A stretch of DNA of 64,000 bases from Maniola hyperantus. Its lineage: Eukaryota > Arthropoda > Insecta > Lepidoptera > Nymphalidae. Positions 9,179-19,285 of the stretch are shown one piece after another. The stretch is taken from positions 372,001-436,000 of the forward strand of contig NC_048563.1 in the NCBI RefSeq assembly GCF_902806685.2, given 5' to 3'. A program made the translations under genes and the position numbers. The stretch's first letter is position 1, and each line of letters opens with the position of its first letter. The notes beneath the pieces were generated by a model, which made no database searches, was not told the DNA's origin, and saw only the letters and a list, made by a program, of their open reading frames with translations.

Positions 9179-9321
9179 AGATACGCGGCCGAAAGTAATG
9201 TACATCGACCTTTAGAAGGAAGATTTGTTGAGCGTTGAGACCGACAAACGTCATATAGGTATGAGTGACAGAGACAACGCACTACTAAAGGCCGATGTAC
9301 ACTACTTTCGGCCGCGTCCTG
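9179..9321. mobile_element. M4 MITE, Tc1/mariner-like
   Basis: Long inverted repeats: ACGCGGCCGAAAGTAATGTA at the left against TACACTACTTTCGGCCGCGT at the right. The family member at 18745-18920 has CAGTACGC ends and TA duplications. A degraded copy is at 35735-35893. Confidence 0.7.
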
Positions 9322-9364
9322 TAAGTTTGCTTCGAATAGGTATTAGGTGCTCGATTCACCTTTA

Positions 9365-9513
9365 GGGCGGTTACGCACTCATCCGATCCGAGTCCGTGAA
9401 AATACGTTCCGATGTAGTCATAGAACTATTTATATGGTAGCTTATGATGTAGGTAGATATTTTTTATATCCGTATTTTCACGAATTCGGATCGGATGAGT
9501 GCGTGAACGCTCT
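9365..9513. mobile_element. M5 MITE with ~36-bp inverted repeats
   Basis: The left end GCACTCATCCGATCCGAGTC and the right end TCGGATCGGATGAGTGCGTG are near-perfect reverse complements and extend inward to GTGAAAATACG / CGTATTTTCAC. Single copy in the window. Confidence 0.7.
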
Positions 9514-9668
9514 TAATATACATTCATGGTCGTACCTAGTTTTTAAGATCACATACTATATTATTATTTTATTTCACAGCGAAGTTTTTTGTTTGAGCAC
9601 TTTCTAAAACTTATTTTTCCAAAAGAAAACAGTCAACAATATATTTCAGTATCCATTAAAACCTAAGG

Positions 9669-9770
9669 GTGTAAACACATTACTGTGTTGTTCTGTGTTG
9701 TCGGAAAGCGATTGGAGTCATAGATTTTGTATGAAGACTTACACACCAATCTGTACTGTATAAAAGTATG
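9669..9770 (+). mobile_element. M3 left-half fragment
   Basis: ACACATTACTGTGTTGTTCT matches the left end of M3 and continues through AGTCATAGATTTTGTATGAA as in the 17.4-kb copy. The right end is missing. The following 300 bp (to 10060) are AT-rich with nothing recognised. Confidence 0.5.
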
Positions 9771-10064
9771 GATATTCATGCTCGAATATTAAACGACTTA
9801 TTGTTTTTTTTAATGAGATTTTCCGGTAATCCGTGAAGTTTACGCTTACTAGTTTAATTTATTTTCCTGTAAATATTCTTTTTTAACTATCTTAAGTTAC
9901 AGCATGTTTCAAAATTTTATTGATTTGATATTATAAAAGAAAATTTGGACTTTATTTTTTAATGTATTATGTTTTATGTTTTGACTTACGACACTATTTT
10001 TTTTTTTACAAATTTTCAAAGACCCTAGTGTAACTTTTCAAGAACCTAAGTTAACTTTACATGA

Positions 10065-10370
10065 GCATTGACGACCTCCCTGGCGCAGTGTTAAGCGCTG
10101 CGGTCTTATTGATGGAAGGTCACGGGTTCGATTCCTGGCAGGGGTTTGGAATTTTATTATTTCTAAATGTCTGGTCTGGTGGCAAAGCCGTGCCGCCAAG
10201 CGATCCGGTACGATGCCATATAGAAACCAAAGGGGCATGGGTTTAATAAAAACTGCCATACCCCTTCGAGGTTAGCCCGCTTCCATCTTGGACTGCATCA
10301 TCACTTACAACCAGGTGAGATTGCAGTCAAGGGCTAACTTGTATCGGAATTTAAAAAAAAAAGAAAAGCA
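10065..10370 (+). repeat. SINE-A, full-length copy
   Basis: SINE-A is tRNA-derived: CCCTGGCGCAGTGTTAAGCG (A box), CACGGGTTCGATTCCTGGCA (B box), then the body GCAAAGCCGTGCCGCCAAGC, CCAGGTGAGATTGCAGTCAA and an A-rich tail. Other copies: 37188-37505, 38658-39085, 46704-47042, 52459-52798, and fragments at 23430-23503, 31410-31572, 41558-41675, 44355-44423, 56785-56845 and 62168-62345. Confidence 0.85.
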
Positions 10371-10829
10371 TTCGTCTGACATTTAGAATTAACGCGAAAA
10401 CGTGTTAAAGGCAATTTAAGTAACTCTTGTGTCAAATTTTTAACTTGAAAAGTACGCTAGGGCCGTAATCGTCATGTTAATTTAAAATTAATGCCAGTTT
10501 TTTAAATACGTTAAAAAAAAGAAAAGGGTTTTATAATATGAGATTTAACATATCGCCAAAACTGATACAGGAGTGTCAAAACATTAACGTCAAAGTAAAA
10601 TGGACCTTCACTGCCTTATGGTCCGTTCATCGTACAGTGCGACAACACTGTTTTGGCACGTGGCGAAAATCTGAACTCGTCAAGTCACAGTGCGACAAGA
10701 CTCTCTTGGCACTTGAATGAAATTGACAGGGGGCGCTGTTGGAGAACAAAGGCTTAGACTATTCAAACAAGAACAAAGGGGAGACCTGAGGGCAACTTTA
10801 GTTCCGATTTTCGCCACGCGCCAAGATAG

Positions 10830-11264
10830 TGTTGCAGAAGTATAGGGATGGTCTTCAATAATAGTCAGTTTCCAATTTCACTTCACTGTATTTTTAAGCA
10901 TAGCTTGCGCCTTCGACTTAATTCTCACAATTGACCGCCATTTTTATTAAACCTACGCTTTTTATACTAATTTGACAGGACAGCAAAAAGTGACATATTT
11001 TAAAGGTTGGTATTATTTAACTTCCAGTATTTTACAAATTGCAAAGTGATTGAACTAAATGATACTTCCTGTGACGTCACAAATCATTAACGTAACAATT
11101 AAATCAGCTAGATGTTAAACATGACACAAAATATGTTGATTCAAATAGTTAACAATTAAATATGACTCATAGTCCATTCCCGCCAGATATAAATAACAAT
11201 CAATCCATTGTATAAGTCTGGATGCCTCATGATGATGGCAGCCATGGAGATGTGGTTTTTGACA
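10830..11264. repeat. LTR 1 of the LARD-like element
   Basis: Begins TGTTGCAGAAGTATAGGG and ends ATGTGGTTTTTGACA. It contains a TATA-like CAGATATAAATAAC near 11185 and TGTGACGTCACAAATC near 11070, a CRE-like TGACGTCA palindrome. The orientation of transcription is not known. Confidence 0.85.
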
Positions 11265-11696
11265 TTCGGCCATCCTGGAAAGGCCGTGTCTCACGGCACT
11301 CAGATAACATCCCCGCTTTCGCACCATCAGTCACCTGACAAAAGAGAAATACCGAACAGTATTCACTTGATTGATAGGTACTTAATTTTATTACAAATAT
11401 GTACCTACATATTAATAGCATATACCATATAAAATATTCAGTTGATTTATTAAGTTATCAACTACTTCTAATCAAAATTGTTATTAATGTTCCTCTTTTA
11501 ATCATTACTTTAAATGTTTTGCTATAGTATTTAGGTAATACATAATGGTAACATTTGATTACCAGTAGGTGGGTGTTTGAAATTGATGAAATGTAAACGA
11601 TTTCGTTGTATCTGCAATCCAAAATTGTAGGTAGGTACTTGTCTATCCAGATAAGTTTATAACAGCTGACGTCATGACTCATGAGACCATTTTATT

Positions 11697-12146
11697 AAGG
11701 TGGCGCAGTACGCTCGACCTAACCTGTATGCTTTTCACTTGACATTGTATGAGAAAGGTGAGAAGCACGATGATTTTTACTGAAATCAAGGGTATAGGAA
11801 AAGTATTTTGAGAAAACAAAAATACTAAATGTATGTTCGCAAAATAGAATATTTCAACTAATGAATAAATAAACTATGTCTAGTGTTAATTTGCTTTAGA
11901 ATTTTCATACCCTAATTATTTATTTACGCCCAAAGTTGTCATAAATTTAGTGTTAAAATAGGAATCTTTTGAGGCTCGAACTTTCAAATCAATATTTTTT
12001 TTAATGTTTAATATATCAATAAACCTAGATAATGGCAAGACAAACCGATGTAATACTTAGTTTTGAGCATATCATATCAAATAATATAGTAATTACCCTC
12101 CTACGTTTGTATGAAGAAAGCACTGAACTGAGCCCACTTAAGAAGT
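11697..12146. mobile_element. M7 element (TTAA ends) inside the LARD interior
   Basis: Its sequence is close to 28868-29349 over its whole length, e.g. CACTTGACATTGTATGAGAA and TCAACTAATGAATAAATAAA. The ends are TTAAGGTGGCGCAG and GAGCCCACTTAA, the latter complementing TTAAGTGGGCTC. TTAA termini suggest a piggyBac-type MITE. Confidence 0.7.
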
Positions 12147-12485
12147 TAAAATTGGTTTAGATATCTACTGCACAAGAAAAGCTAGGTTTGACATTGTAGC
12201 ATATCACGGGTTATTTTTCAAGGTCGTTATTATATTATTATCAAGTTAATAACTGGGTAAGTAACTGACGTTCGACGTTCCTAGAGTTCTGCATTAGAAA
12301 GAACATTACATGGGCATGACACCTATAAACTTAAGAAAAACAGTATGCATACTTAGACGAGATTTCATTTCTATCCCTTTTAAATCTGCAGGGGACGATT
12401 ATTGAATTTTATATTCTTATGGTCTTGTTTTAGCAGAGTTTACTGTAGGTACTTTTAATTCATCTCGAACAATTTATCATGGGAA

Positions 12486-12790
12486 GGTCAAATAGATTCC
12501 ATATCCAAGTCATTGTGTTGGAGAGAATAGAGATCACACAGAGACTATGTTGGAGTGATTCACACACACACACACACGTACACACAGAGGCATACACACC
12601 ATTTGGGTAGGCGACACATATGTATGTCACACGTTGCACATATCACACAGACTATTTGCGCAGGTCACACAGCCCCGTTGGGTAGGTCACACAGACTCGA
12701 TGCGCAGGTCACCAAGACCATTTGCGTCGGTCAAACAGTCTTCTTTACGATTTACTACAGTCCCTTCTTTAGGAAGATCTCACAGATATG
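12486..12790 (+). repeat. GTCACACAGA array 1 (22-bp period)
   Basis: GTCAC-type cores at 12642, 12664, 12686, 12708 and 12730 are exactly 22 bp apart, with text like GACCATTTGCGTCGGTCA. Looser 23-25 bp spacing precedes them from 12486, with a CA-rich run at about 12558-12585. Confidence 0.75.
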
Positions 12791-13380
12791 CTCTAGGGAT
12801 GTGACAGACATCATACTTCAAATGCATTTTTAGTCCAGTGATGAGTTTCCATGAGGAATAAGGAACAGAACACGGGTACAGAATAAAACAGTCAGGGTAG
12901 AAAGTATAAGAATCATCTTACAAACAAGAATCATAATATTATTGATACAAGAAACAGGACTGATACAGACTAAAGCATGTAGGGGAGTAATTCTGACAAT
13001 GCAAGAATGTCATTCGTCACTTATCGGGATTTTTTGAATTTATAAAAATACAGGAGTAATGTTACTGGCATGTCTCAGTTGCATATTAAATAATAAAATC
13101 AAACTAAAGGAGTTTCTAATTTTATATAACACTATTATTTAATTAATGAGTTATTCATAATAATAGTTTATTACTAATTAATTAGGATTTTGGACTTATG
13201 GACCAATATTTCAATTTAATCGTGATTTCTGTATTTTAATCATACTTACTAGATTTACTGTAATACTTAATGTAATGACTGTAGTATAATTAAATTAAAG
13301 TAGAGTTGAGCTTCGTTTAACTATAAGTTCTACCTACTATTGTTTTTATCTAATTTCACTCTTGACGATGACATTTTTAG

Positions 13381-13730
13381 GGGAAGTCACTTTCGAAAGT
13401 CACTCAGACATTTCGATAGGGAAGTCACTCAGAAGTTTCGTTACGGAAGTCACACAGATATTGAGAAGTCACTCAGATGTTTTTTATGGAATTCACACAG
13501 ATGTTCCATTAGGGAAGTCACTCAGACATTTAGATAGGGATGTCACTCAGATGTTTCGTTATGGAAGTCATACAGATTATCCGTTAGGAATGTCACTCAG
13601 ATGTTTCGTTACGGATGTCACACAGACGTTCCGTTAAGAAAGTCGCGCAGTCTTTCAGATAGGGAAGTCACTCTGATTTATCGTTAAGGAAGTCACACAG
13701 TCGTTCCGTTAGGGAAGTCACTCAGACATT
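13381..13730 (+). repeat. GTCACTCAGA array 2 (25-bp period)
   Basis: GTCAC-type cores at 13399, 13424, 13449, then 13468, 13492, 13517, 13542, 13567, 13592, 13617, 13642, 13667, 13692 and 13717. From 13492 on every step is exactly 25 bp. The unit is near GTCACTCAGATGTTTCGTTA plus CGGAA, alternating CACTC and CACAC. Because 25 is not a multiple of three, the overlapping small frames are not evidence of a protein. Confidence 0.9.
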
Positions 13731-13854
13731 ACATGTTTGATGATAATTAGCATCTGCTGATTTAGCGATATATTACCTTTCGATTCAAAATTAATAACTG
13801 TTAGTTTTAAGTAGGTACATCGATATTATTTAGCTCATAATATGTATATTTCAA

Positions 13855-13945
13855 CGTTGCCAGTGCGGCTCCCTCCGGTGCAAGGTCGCCACTCCAGCAC
13901 CCCAGGACACCCCAACGTCTATCGATTGATGATGATGATGATGAT
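13855..13945 (-). pseudogene. LINE-1 3'-end fragment in the LARD interior
   Basis: CTCCGGTGCAAGGTCGCCAC and ACGTCTATCGATTGATGATG match the end of the RTE-like LINE-1 (compare 33240-33420), but in rearranged order. Confidence 0.45.
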
Positions 13946-14149
13946 GTCGATGATGTATATTTTGTCATCTGTGTATTTTTATTATAATGAATTTTATTTA
14001 ATCTATTGATGACATTTAAATTGTGTCTTGAACTAAGCCCTGCCCGCTTAATTTTGCACATCAGTCTTTTTTTCAACTACATATTTCGTTGTCAGTTTAG
14101 TAATTTTATGCTTCGAAGTCATGACGACCGTGCTCGAAAAATAATAGTT

Positions 14150-14295
14150 CACGATCGTAATCACCTATAATTGGTTGATGCTCACCATCACTCATCAGCT
14201 ATCATGCATTGTTGCAACAAGAATACCTAAAAATCGGCCTATCACAATAATTGAGATTGTAATAATATTTGATACAGTTTATCCGCAACTGACCC
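14150..14295. mobile_element. M8 MITE copy in the LARD interior
   Basis: Shares GCATTGTTGCAACAAGAAT and CAATTGAGATTGTAATAAT-like text with 31199-31345 and 47142-47312. Diverged from both. Confidence 0.6.
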
Positions 14296-14834
14296 ACTGC
14301 TGTCATTGTAACATTATTGTCTTCCTGCAATTCGTAAACCTATCTTACTATTACTTATTAACTTGTAAGCATAATCCTATTACCTACTGAATTTCATCTG
14401 TACTAGCCAATGGTTAACCTGTACGCTATCTATCTTTTAGTTACGATAGTCTCTTTTATATAAATACCTAGTTTTATTGTGTATGAATTTTGTTTTAACT
14501 TATTTATTTTTTATTAAAGTTATAGAATGTACACTGTACAGGGCATTATTTTTGTTAAATTCAATGCCACAAAACCTGGTAACCTACATAATATTTGAGA
14601 TAGTGGGTAGGTAAGAAAAATGTGCAGCTCAACTTGTAACATCGTGGTATTGCTGTTAGTGAAACCGGTAGTAGTGATCCGTAGGTAATTATTACACACT
14701 ATATAGATTGCTCTTTTTTTTTAAGTTTTAGTAAAATTTTTCGTAAGATTGATTTTTAACGTAGGAACAATAAATTCGAGTCGTCATTGTTGTTGGTTAG
14801 TCAAATAAACAAAATATAAATTAAAAAAAATAGT

Positions 14835-15010
14835 TGCTGAGTTTTTGTCGGCTATTCTCAGGTCTGGGCGCGTTTAGAACCCTCGTAGCTTTAGTTTCAA
14901 GTTTAAGTAATTAATGATCACCATTACATTATTGTTTTACAAATTCAACAATTAATGATCAAAAAGTGTACAATGTTACCCAATTTGAATAAATGTTTTG
15001 ACTTTGAAAT
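14835..15010 (+). repeat. 3' end of a LINE-2 copy in the LARD interior
   Basis: GTCTGGGCGCGTTTAGAACC and CCTCGTAGCTTTAGTTTCAA match the 3' UTR of the LINE at 49207-50632. It ends TTTGAATAAATGTTTTGACT with a one-unit TTTGAC tail. No coding part is left. Confidence 0.7.
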
Positions 15011-15189
15011 AGTGTATCTATGACTACTTATCTAAAAAAAAATTCAGTACACACAGTTCCTAGCAAAAATTAAATTTCCAACATTAATCTGGCTCTATTT
15101 TCTGGTCTACAAGGTGTTTAATTAATTTTATAAATTTTGTTACATTAAGATTAGTTGGCTAGACGTATTGTAGTTTTCTTAGTTTTATT

Positions 15190-15375
15190 GGGTTTCTCAC
15201 ACAGTTTTTAACTTGGATAAGTCACACAGACATTATATTGGAAAGTCATTAGAATAGAATAGAATAGAATGTTTTTTTTTTATTCATGTAAACTTTTTAA
15301 AAGTGCTTATGAATAGTCAGGTAGTTTTAATTTACCAGTAGGTAAGCATGAATAGGTCACACAGTCACTAAAGTT
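15190..15375 (+). repeat. GTCACACAGA array 3 interrupted by a retroelement tail
   Basis: TCACACAG at 15197, GTCACACAGACATTA at 15221 and GTCATT at 15245 are about 25 bp apart. The next unit, GGTCACACAGTCAC, appears at about 15355. The gap holds four AGAAT units followed by a T-run, the inverted TTCTATTCT-type retroelement tail. Confidence 0.65.
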
Positions 15376-16139
15376 GGGTAAGGATTAAATAATTCAAATG
15401 TCCTCGTATTTAAAGTCTCGTGGTGAACTGATTGCGGCCGATCCGAACAAATCAGACCAACAACTTGGAAACCAAGATTAATATTTATATGTATGAGCCT
15501 TTAGTTTTTGAAACCGGAACAGAATCTACTTACTACATCACCTACGTTTATAAAGTAGCATACATACTTCAATGCAGATAAACTCTCCAGAGATGGAATA
15601 GCATAAGTTATTTTAGTTACGAATAAGAACATTAAATATTGTATTACTCAGCACACTGAGCCACCCTATGAGGCGGTAGTCATGGGACTCATGGACCTAT
15701 GCGGTGGTCAGATTTTGTGATTCGATTTATTCCTCGGGATTTGCGGTGACTGGAGTACTTAGTAACGTGTACAAAGGTTATTTAATTTTATCGGCTGCCT
15801 AGTGATAATGATAATCAGACCTACATCGGAGAGATCACAAAAAGTATACACCTATTTTTTTGTAATTACACACACATGCACATTATTTTACACAAATTAT
15901 TACATAAAGTGATTATATTATGTGAGTGCACCTAAAGCCTCTCCTCATGATGAAATCTTTAGATACTTATGGTATTTTTAACTCATTTTACAAAAAAATA
16001 ACTTCCGGGATCAATGTAGGTAGGCAAAGATTCTATCTGCACTAATGTAATATTGTGAGAGTAATTTGCATATTATGCTTAGAAAATTTGTTGGTTAGAT
16101 GTAATACGACTCACCGAGTGTAGGTATGCTCGACTTGTT

Positions 16140-16305
16140 GCTATGGCGACACAGGAGTCGCTGCCCTTGCGTCCCGCACGGCGCGGCGTGGCTCGTAGCG
16201 GCCGGCACGGCGGGCGCGGCGCGGCGTGGCTCGTTGCGCCCCGATCACCCGATGCCGGATTTGTTGACATCAGCAACCCCGTGGCTCGTGATTGATCCGT
16301 CATCG
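16140..16305. other. GC-rich patch in the LARD interior
   Basis: An abrupt GC-rich island contains GGCGCGGCGTGGCTCGTAGC, then GGCGCGGCGTGGCTCGTTGC 38 bp later (a direct repeat). Its composition is unlike the rest of the element. It may be captured host DNA; short frames on both strands show no family likeness. Confidence 0.5.
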
Positions 16306-16700
16306 TCAGTAGATTACAGCAGCGCTTCTTGTTCACGCGTGGCAAAGACGTAGTTGAACTTTAATCCCCTTTTCTACATCTTGAAGCCCGCGCTGAAGTA
16401 GTAGATTCTTCCACAATTTTCCGATGACGATAAGTAGGTACTCTCAATAAAGTAAGTAGGGCGTCTGGTATTGGTATTGTAGACCGCAATTTTGCACGTA
16501 GATATTTCAACTTCAAGTCCTCTGATGTTATAATACACAGAAAAGTCCTCTGGTCGCATCTTGAAGATGAGTTTGCGTCGATATAGGCCCGCGGCGTAAT
16601 TTTCTAAGCAGAGGCGTGGTGTTTTCAGAAGAGAAAAAAAAAATCTTTGACATTCTTCAATGTTCTGCTCTCTTCTCTTCTTAGTATCCCACTTCTGAAA

Positions 16701-17135
16701 TGTTGCAGAAGTATAGGGATGGTCTTCAATAATAGTCAGTTTCCAATTTCACTTCACTGTATTTTTAAGCATAGCTTGCGCCTTCGACTTAATTCTCACA
16801 ATTGACCGCCATTTTTATTAAACCTACGCTTTTTATACTAATTTGACAGGACAGCAAAAAGTGACATATTTTAAAGGTTGGTATTATTTAACTTCCAGTA
16901 TTTTACAAATTGCAAAGTGATTGAACTAAATGATACTTCCTGTGACGTCACAAATCATTAACGTAACAATTAAATCAGCTAGATGTTAAACATGACACAA
17001 AATATGTTGATTCAAATAGTTAACAATTAAATATGACTCATAGTCCATTCCCGCCAGATATAAATAACAATCAATCCATTGTATAAGTCTGGATGCCTCA
17101 TGATGATGGCAGCCATGGAGATGTGGTTTTTGACA
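16701..17135. repeat. LTR 2 of the LARD-like element
   Basis: Looks identical base for base to LTR 1 (offset 5871). It is preceded by CCCACTTCTGAAA and followed by the target duplication ATAG. Confidence 0.85.
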
Positions 17136-17339
17136 ATAGTCTTGTCGCACTGTACGTGGTATTTGTGGTACATATCCACAGTCAGCGCTCGAAGCGTCCT
17201 TGGTTTAAAGTCTGCATGATTTTAAATCAATTAAGTCTGTTTTACTCTGACGTTTCTGTGTTTCAACTATCGGATTTTATCAGCTTTGGCGAGATGTTAA
17301 ATCTTATATTACATTTAAAAAGCAAAAACCAACATGTGA

Positions 17340-17540
17340 AGTTTTTCGTGTTGACACCTTTGAAGTCGCAAATATTGTTGTGTTGTTGGGTGTTGTAGTC
17401 TCACGACAGAAGGCGATCGGAGGCATACATTTTATATGAAGACTTGCATACTAATTCGTCGAGGCAGCGCGCTTCGATTGGTCGATCGCTGTTGCAAATT
17501 GCATTGCAAGTTGCAACACACAACAACACAGACTTGATTG
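17340..17540. mobile_element. M3 MITE copy
   Basis: ATTGTTGTGTTGTTGGGTGT at the left and AACACACAACAACACAGAC at the right, with GATTGGTCGATCGCTGTTGC inside. The following 17541-17890 is AT-rich with nothing recognised. Confidence 0.55.
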
Positions 17541-17894
17541 ATGTGTTTGAGCTTTAACTATTATCTCTAAAAATAAATCAGAAATTACGTTAGCTATAAA
17601 ATACTTTTAAACTATTTTTGATCGTTTCGTTATCCTCGACAGAGTTGCATTTAACATTTTGGTAACAATTTCTGATACAAACTTTAATATATTATAATGT
17701 ATATTTAACAATAGTTAAATTGATAAAATATAGAATATAATTGTGAATTTTTAGATTATAAGTTGAAATAAATAAATAAATTATAAAAAAATAATAAAGT
17801 ATTTAATTTTTACACCAATTATTCATAATAGGTGGCGCTTGATTGAGGCGGTATGGGTATTGTAATGGCTATCTAGTGATAGTGAAATATGGAA

Positions 17895-18310
17895 TAAAAT
17901 TATGGGAAATCAATGGGTAGACCACCACTTATAGACGCCTAATAGCCGGACACCCCCCCGATCGCCAAGCTTAGGCAGTTTAGCATAAAAGTCGGCCCAC
18001 GCCCGTTCCCTACCCTCATTCCGCACATTGTCTTGATAACGTGACTTGAGTCCACCAATCACAACAAAGCATTCTCCCCTGTCCCCCGCCCACATTTTAC
18101 GATTTTGTTTTCATGCCAAACCTTATATGCGTAGGTACTCTTGAGAGAGTAAACGTATACCCATTGACTTATATTACTTTGTATGGACAGGGCTATTGAA
18201 CAAAGAAAATGGCACCGACTCAGTGGTGCTTTAGCACCAATGCAACCTCAGTCTAGATTTCAAACGGGTCGTTCATTATTATCTAAGAGGTGGCGCTGAT
18301 TTATTTGGTT
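17895..18310 (-). mobile_element. Unclassified transposon remnant
   Basis: Its right part (18160-18310: TGGCACCGACTCAGTGGTGC, AAACGGGTCGTTCATTA) matches 42755-42905 in inverted orientation. The left part holds a 61-codon minus-strand frame (18095-17910) starting MWAGDRGECFVVIGGLKSRY that I do not recognise. It is richer in GC than its surroundings. Confidence 0.5.
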
Positions 18311-18414
18311 TCTAAAGCGTGATTTTTTTTTAATAATTCTAAGTTTTGAGCACGTTTGAATAAAACAATCATTACATTCGTATACATATTATTTTAAAAA
18401 CACGATATATTTTA

Positions 18415-18660
18415 TTTTTTTAAATGACAATAATAATTATTATTATAAAATACCTACACATAATTATTTATTTATTTTATTTCTTTTTTACATCTTATTA
18501 GAACGGCGCCACTTACACTAACTAGATAATTAATAATAAATTTAAATACAAATAAAGGTACAAGCAAAAATACATAAAATACAAAACGATAAAAAATCAA
18601 AGGATTTTGAATATGTACGCTGAGAACATTGAACGACATATTCATTATTATGTATTTGGT
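18415..18660 (-). repeat. LINE-3 3' UTR, truncated
   Basis: ACTTACACTAACTAGATAAT, AAATACAAAACGATAAAAAA and GTACGCTGAGAACATTGAAC match 63690-64000 and the inverse of 46455-46660. It is cut inside the terminal hairpin, so only one arm remains. Confidence 0.75.
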
Positions 18661-18744
18661 TTATTCCCGTTCAGTCACTGGAACACCATCTATATACTTT
18701 AGTACATTTATTTCTAATAAAAACAATTTTATAAGAACTAGGTA

Positions 18745-18920
18745 CAGTACGCAGTAGAAAATAATGTACATACGACCTTTAGAAGGATATTAGCGGATTT
18801 GTAGAGCATTGTCTTTGTCGTTGAGACCGACAAAACGTCATATAGCTGTATGAGTGACAGAGACAACGCCGAAATGTCATTCTAAAGGCCGATGTACATT
18901 CTTTTCTGCCGCGCGTACTG
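18745..18920. mobile_element. M4 MITE with TA duplications
   Basis: Starts CAGTACGCAGTAGAAAATAA after TA (18743-18744), and ends TTTTCTGCCGCGCGTACTG before TA (18921). The ends are imperfect inverted repeats of about 40 bp. CAGT ends with TA duplication point to Tc1/mariner. Confidence 0.75.
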
Positions 18921-19285
18921 TAAGTAAATTGAAAAAAAAAAGTTGTAAAACTAAATAATTATCGCCCAGCGTCTTCGCTCCCGTGGGAACTTTGGTCATA
19001 GGGTTAGGCTGGGCGTTGATGAGTCACTCAGGACTTTTCTTTTGTTGATTTCCATATTTTGTCGTTAGATGGCGCTAACAAAAAAGGTATCAGTGAATGC
19101 AGAAAGTTAATGGAAACCAATATGGCTCTTAACCATCAATTAAAAGTAGTTTTAAATGTCTACATTTTAAACGCGCACGTTTCAATTTTCAATCAATGAC
19201 TTATCATTTTTTGGCAAAAGATGGCGCTGTTATTTAATAATTACATTACATAATTAAATATAATTTAATTACAATAAGAAAACGC

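Larger units (their letters stand above)
10830..17135. mobile_element. LTR retrotransposon without coding capacity (LARD-like), 6306 bp
   Basis: Two direct repeats, 10830-11264 and 16701-17135 (435 bp each, offset 5871), look identical by eye, start TGTTGCAGAAG and end GTTTTTGACA. ATAG flanks the pair on both sides, and the interrupted MITE is restored by removing the unit. These are the hallmarks of an LTR retrotransposon. The 5436-bp interior has no frame above 100 codons and nothing resembling gag, protease, reverse transcriptase, RNase H or integrase. It contains tandem arrays (12486-12790, 13381-13730, 15190-15250), a TTAA-flanked MITE, an M8 MITE, LINE tails and a GC-rich patch. I could not identify a convincing primer-binding site or polypurine tract in either orientation. 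A purine run (CAGAAGAGAAAAAAAAAA) lies about 55 bp before the second LTR. Movement would need proteins supplied by another element. Confidence 0.85.
10635..17152. mobile_element. Tc1/mariner-like MITE interrupted by an LTR element
   Basis: The left part is 10635-10829 and the right part 17136-17152. The inner copy starts at 10688 with CAGTGCGACAAGACT. Joining 10829 to the base after the second ATAG gives GCCAAGATAGTCTTGTCGCA, ending CTG, so the right terminal repeat is the exact complement of the left. TA follows at 17153. A second start (CAGTGCGACAACACT at 10635, preceded by TA) suggests two overlapping copies. Confidence 0.75.

Noticed and set aside
13340..13637. Two overlapping small ORFs with repeated SLR/EVTQ peptides
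   Set aside because: They are frame shadows of the 25-bp tandem array. The period is not divisible by three and all frames look alike.
13381..13730. CRISPR-like appearance of evenly spaced repeats
   Set aside because: Both the core and the intervening bases are repeated, there are no unique spacers, and the context is a eukaryotic LTR element.
16079..16353. Pair of overlapping Arg/Ala-rich ORFs on both strands
   Set aside because: Both arise from GC-rich composition in the LARD interior; open frames on both strands are expected by chance there.
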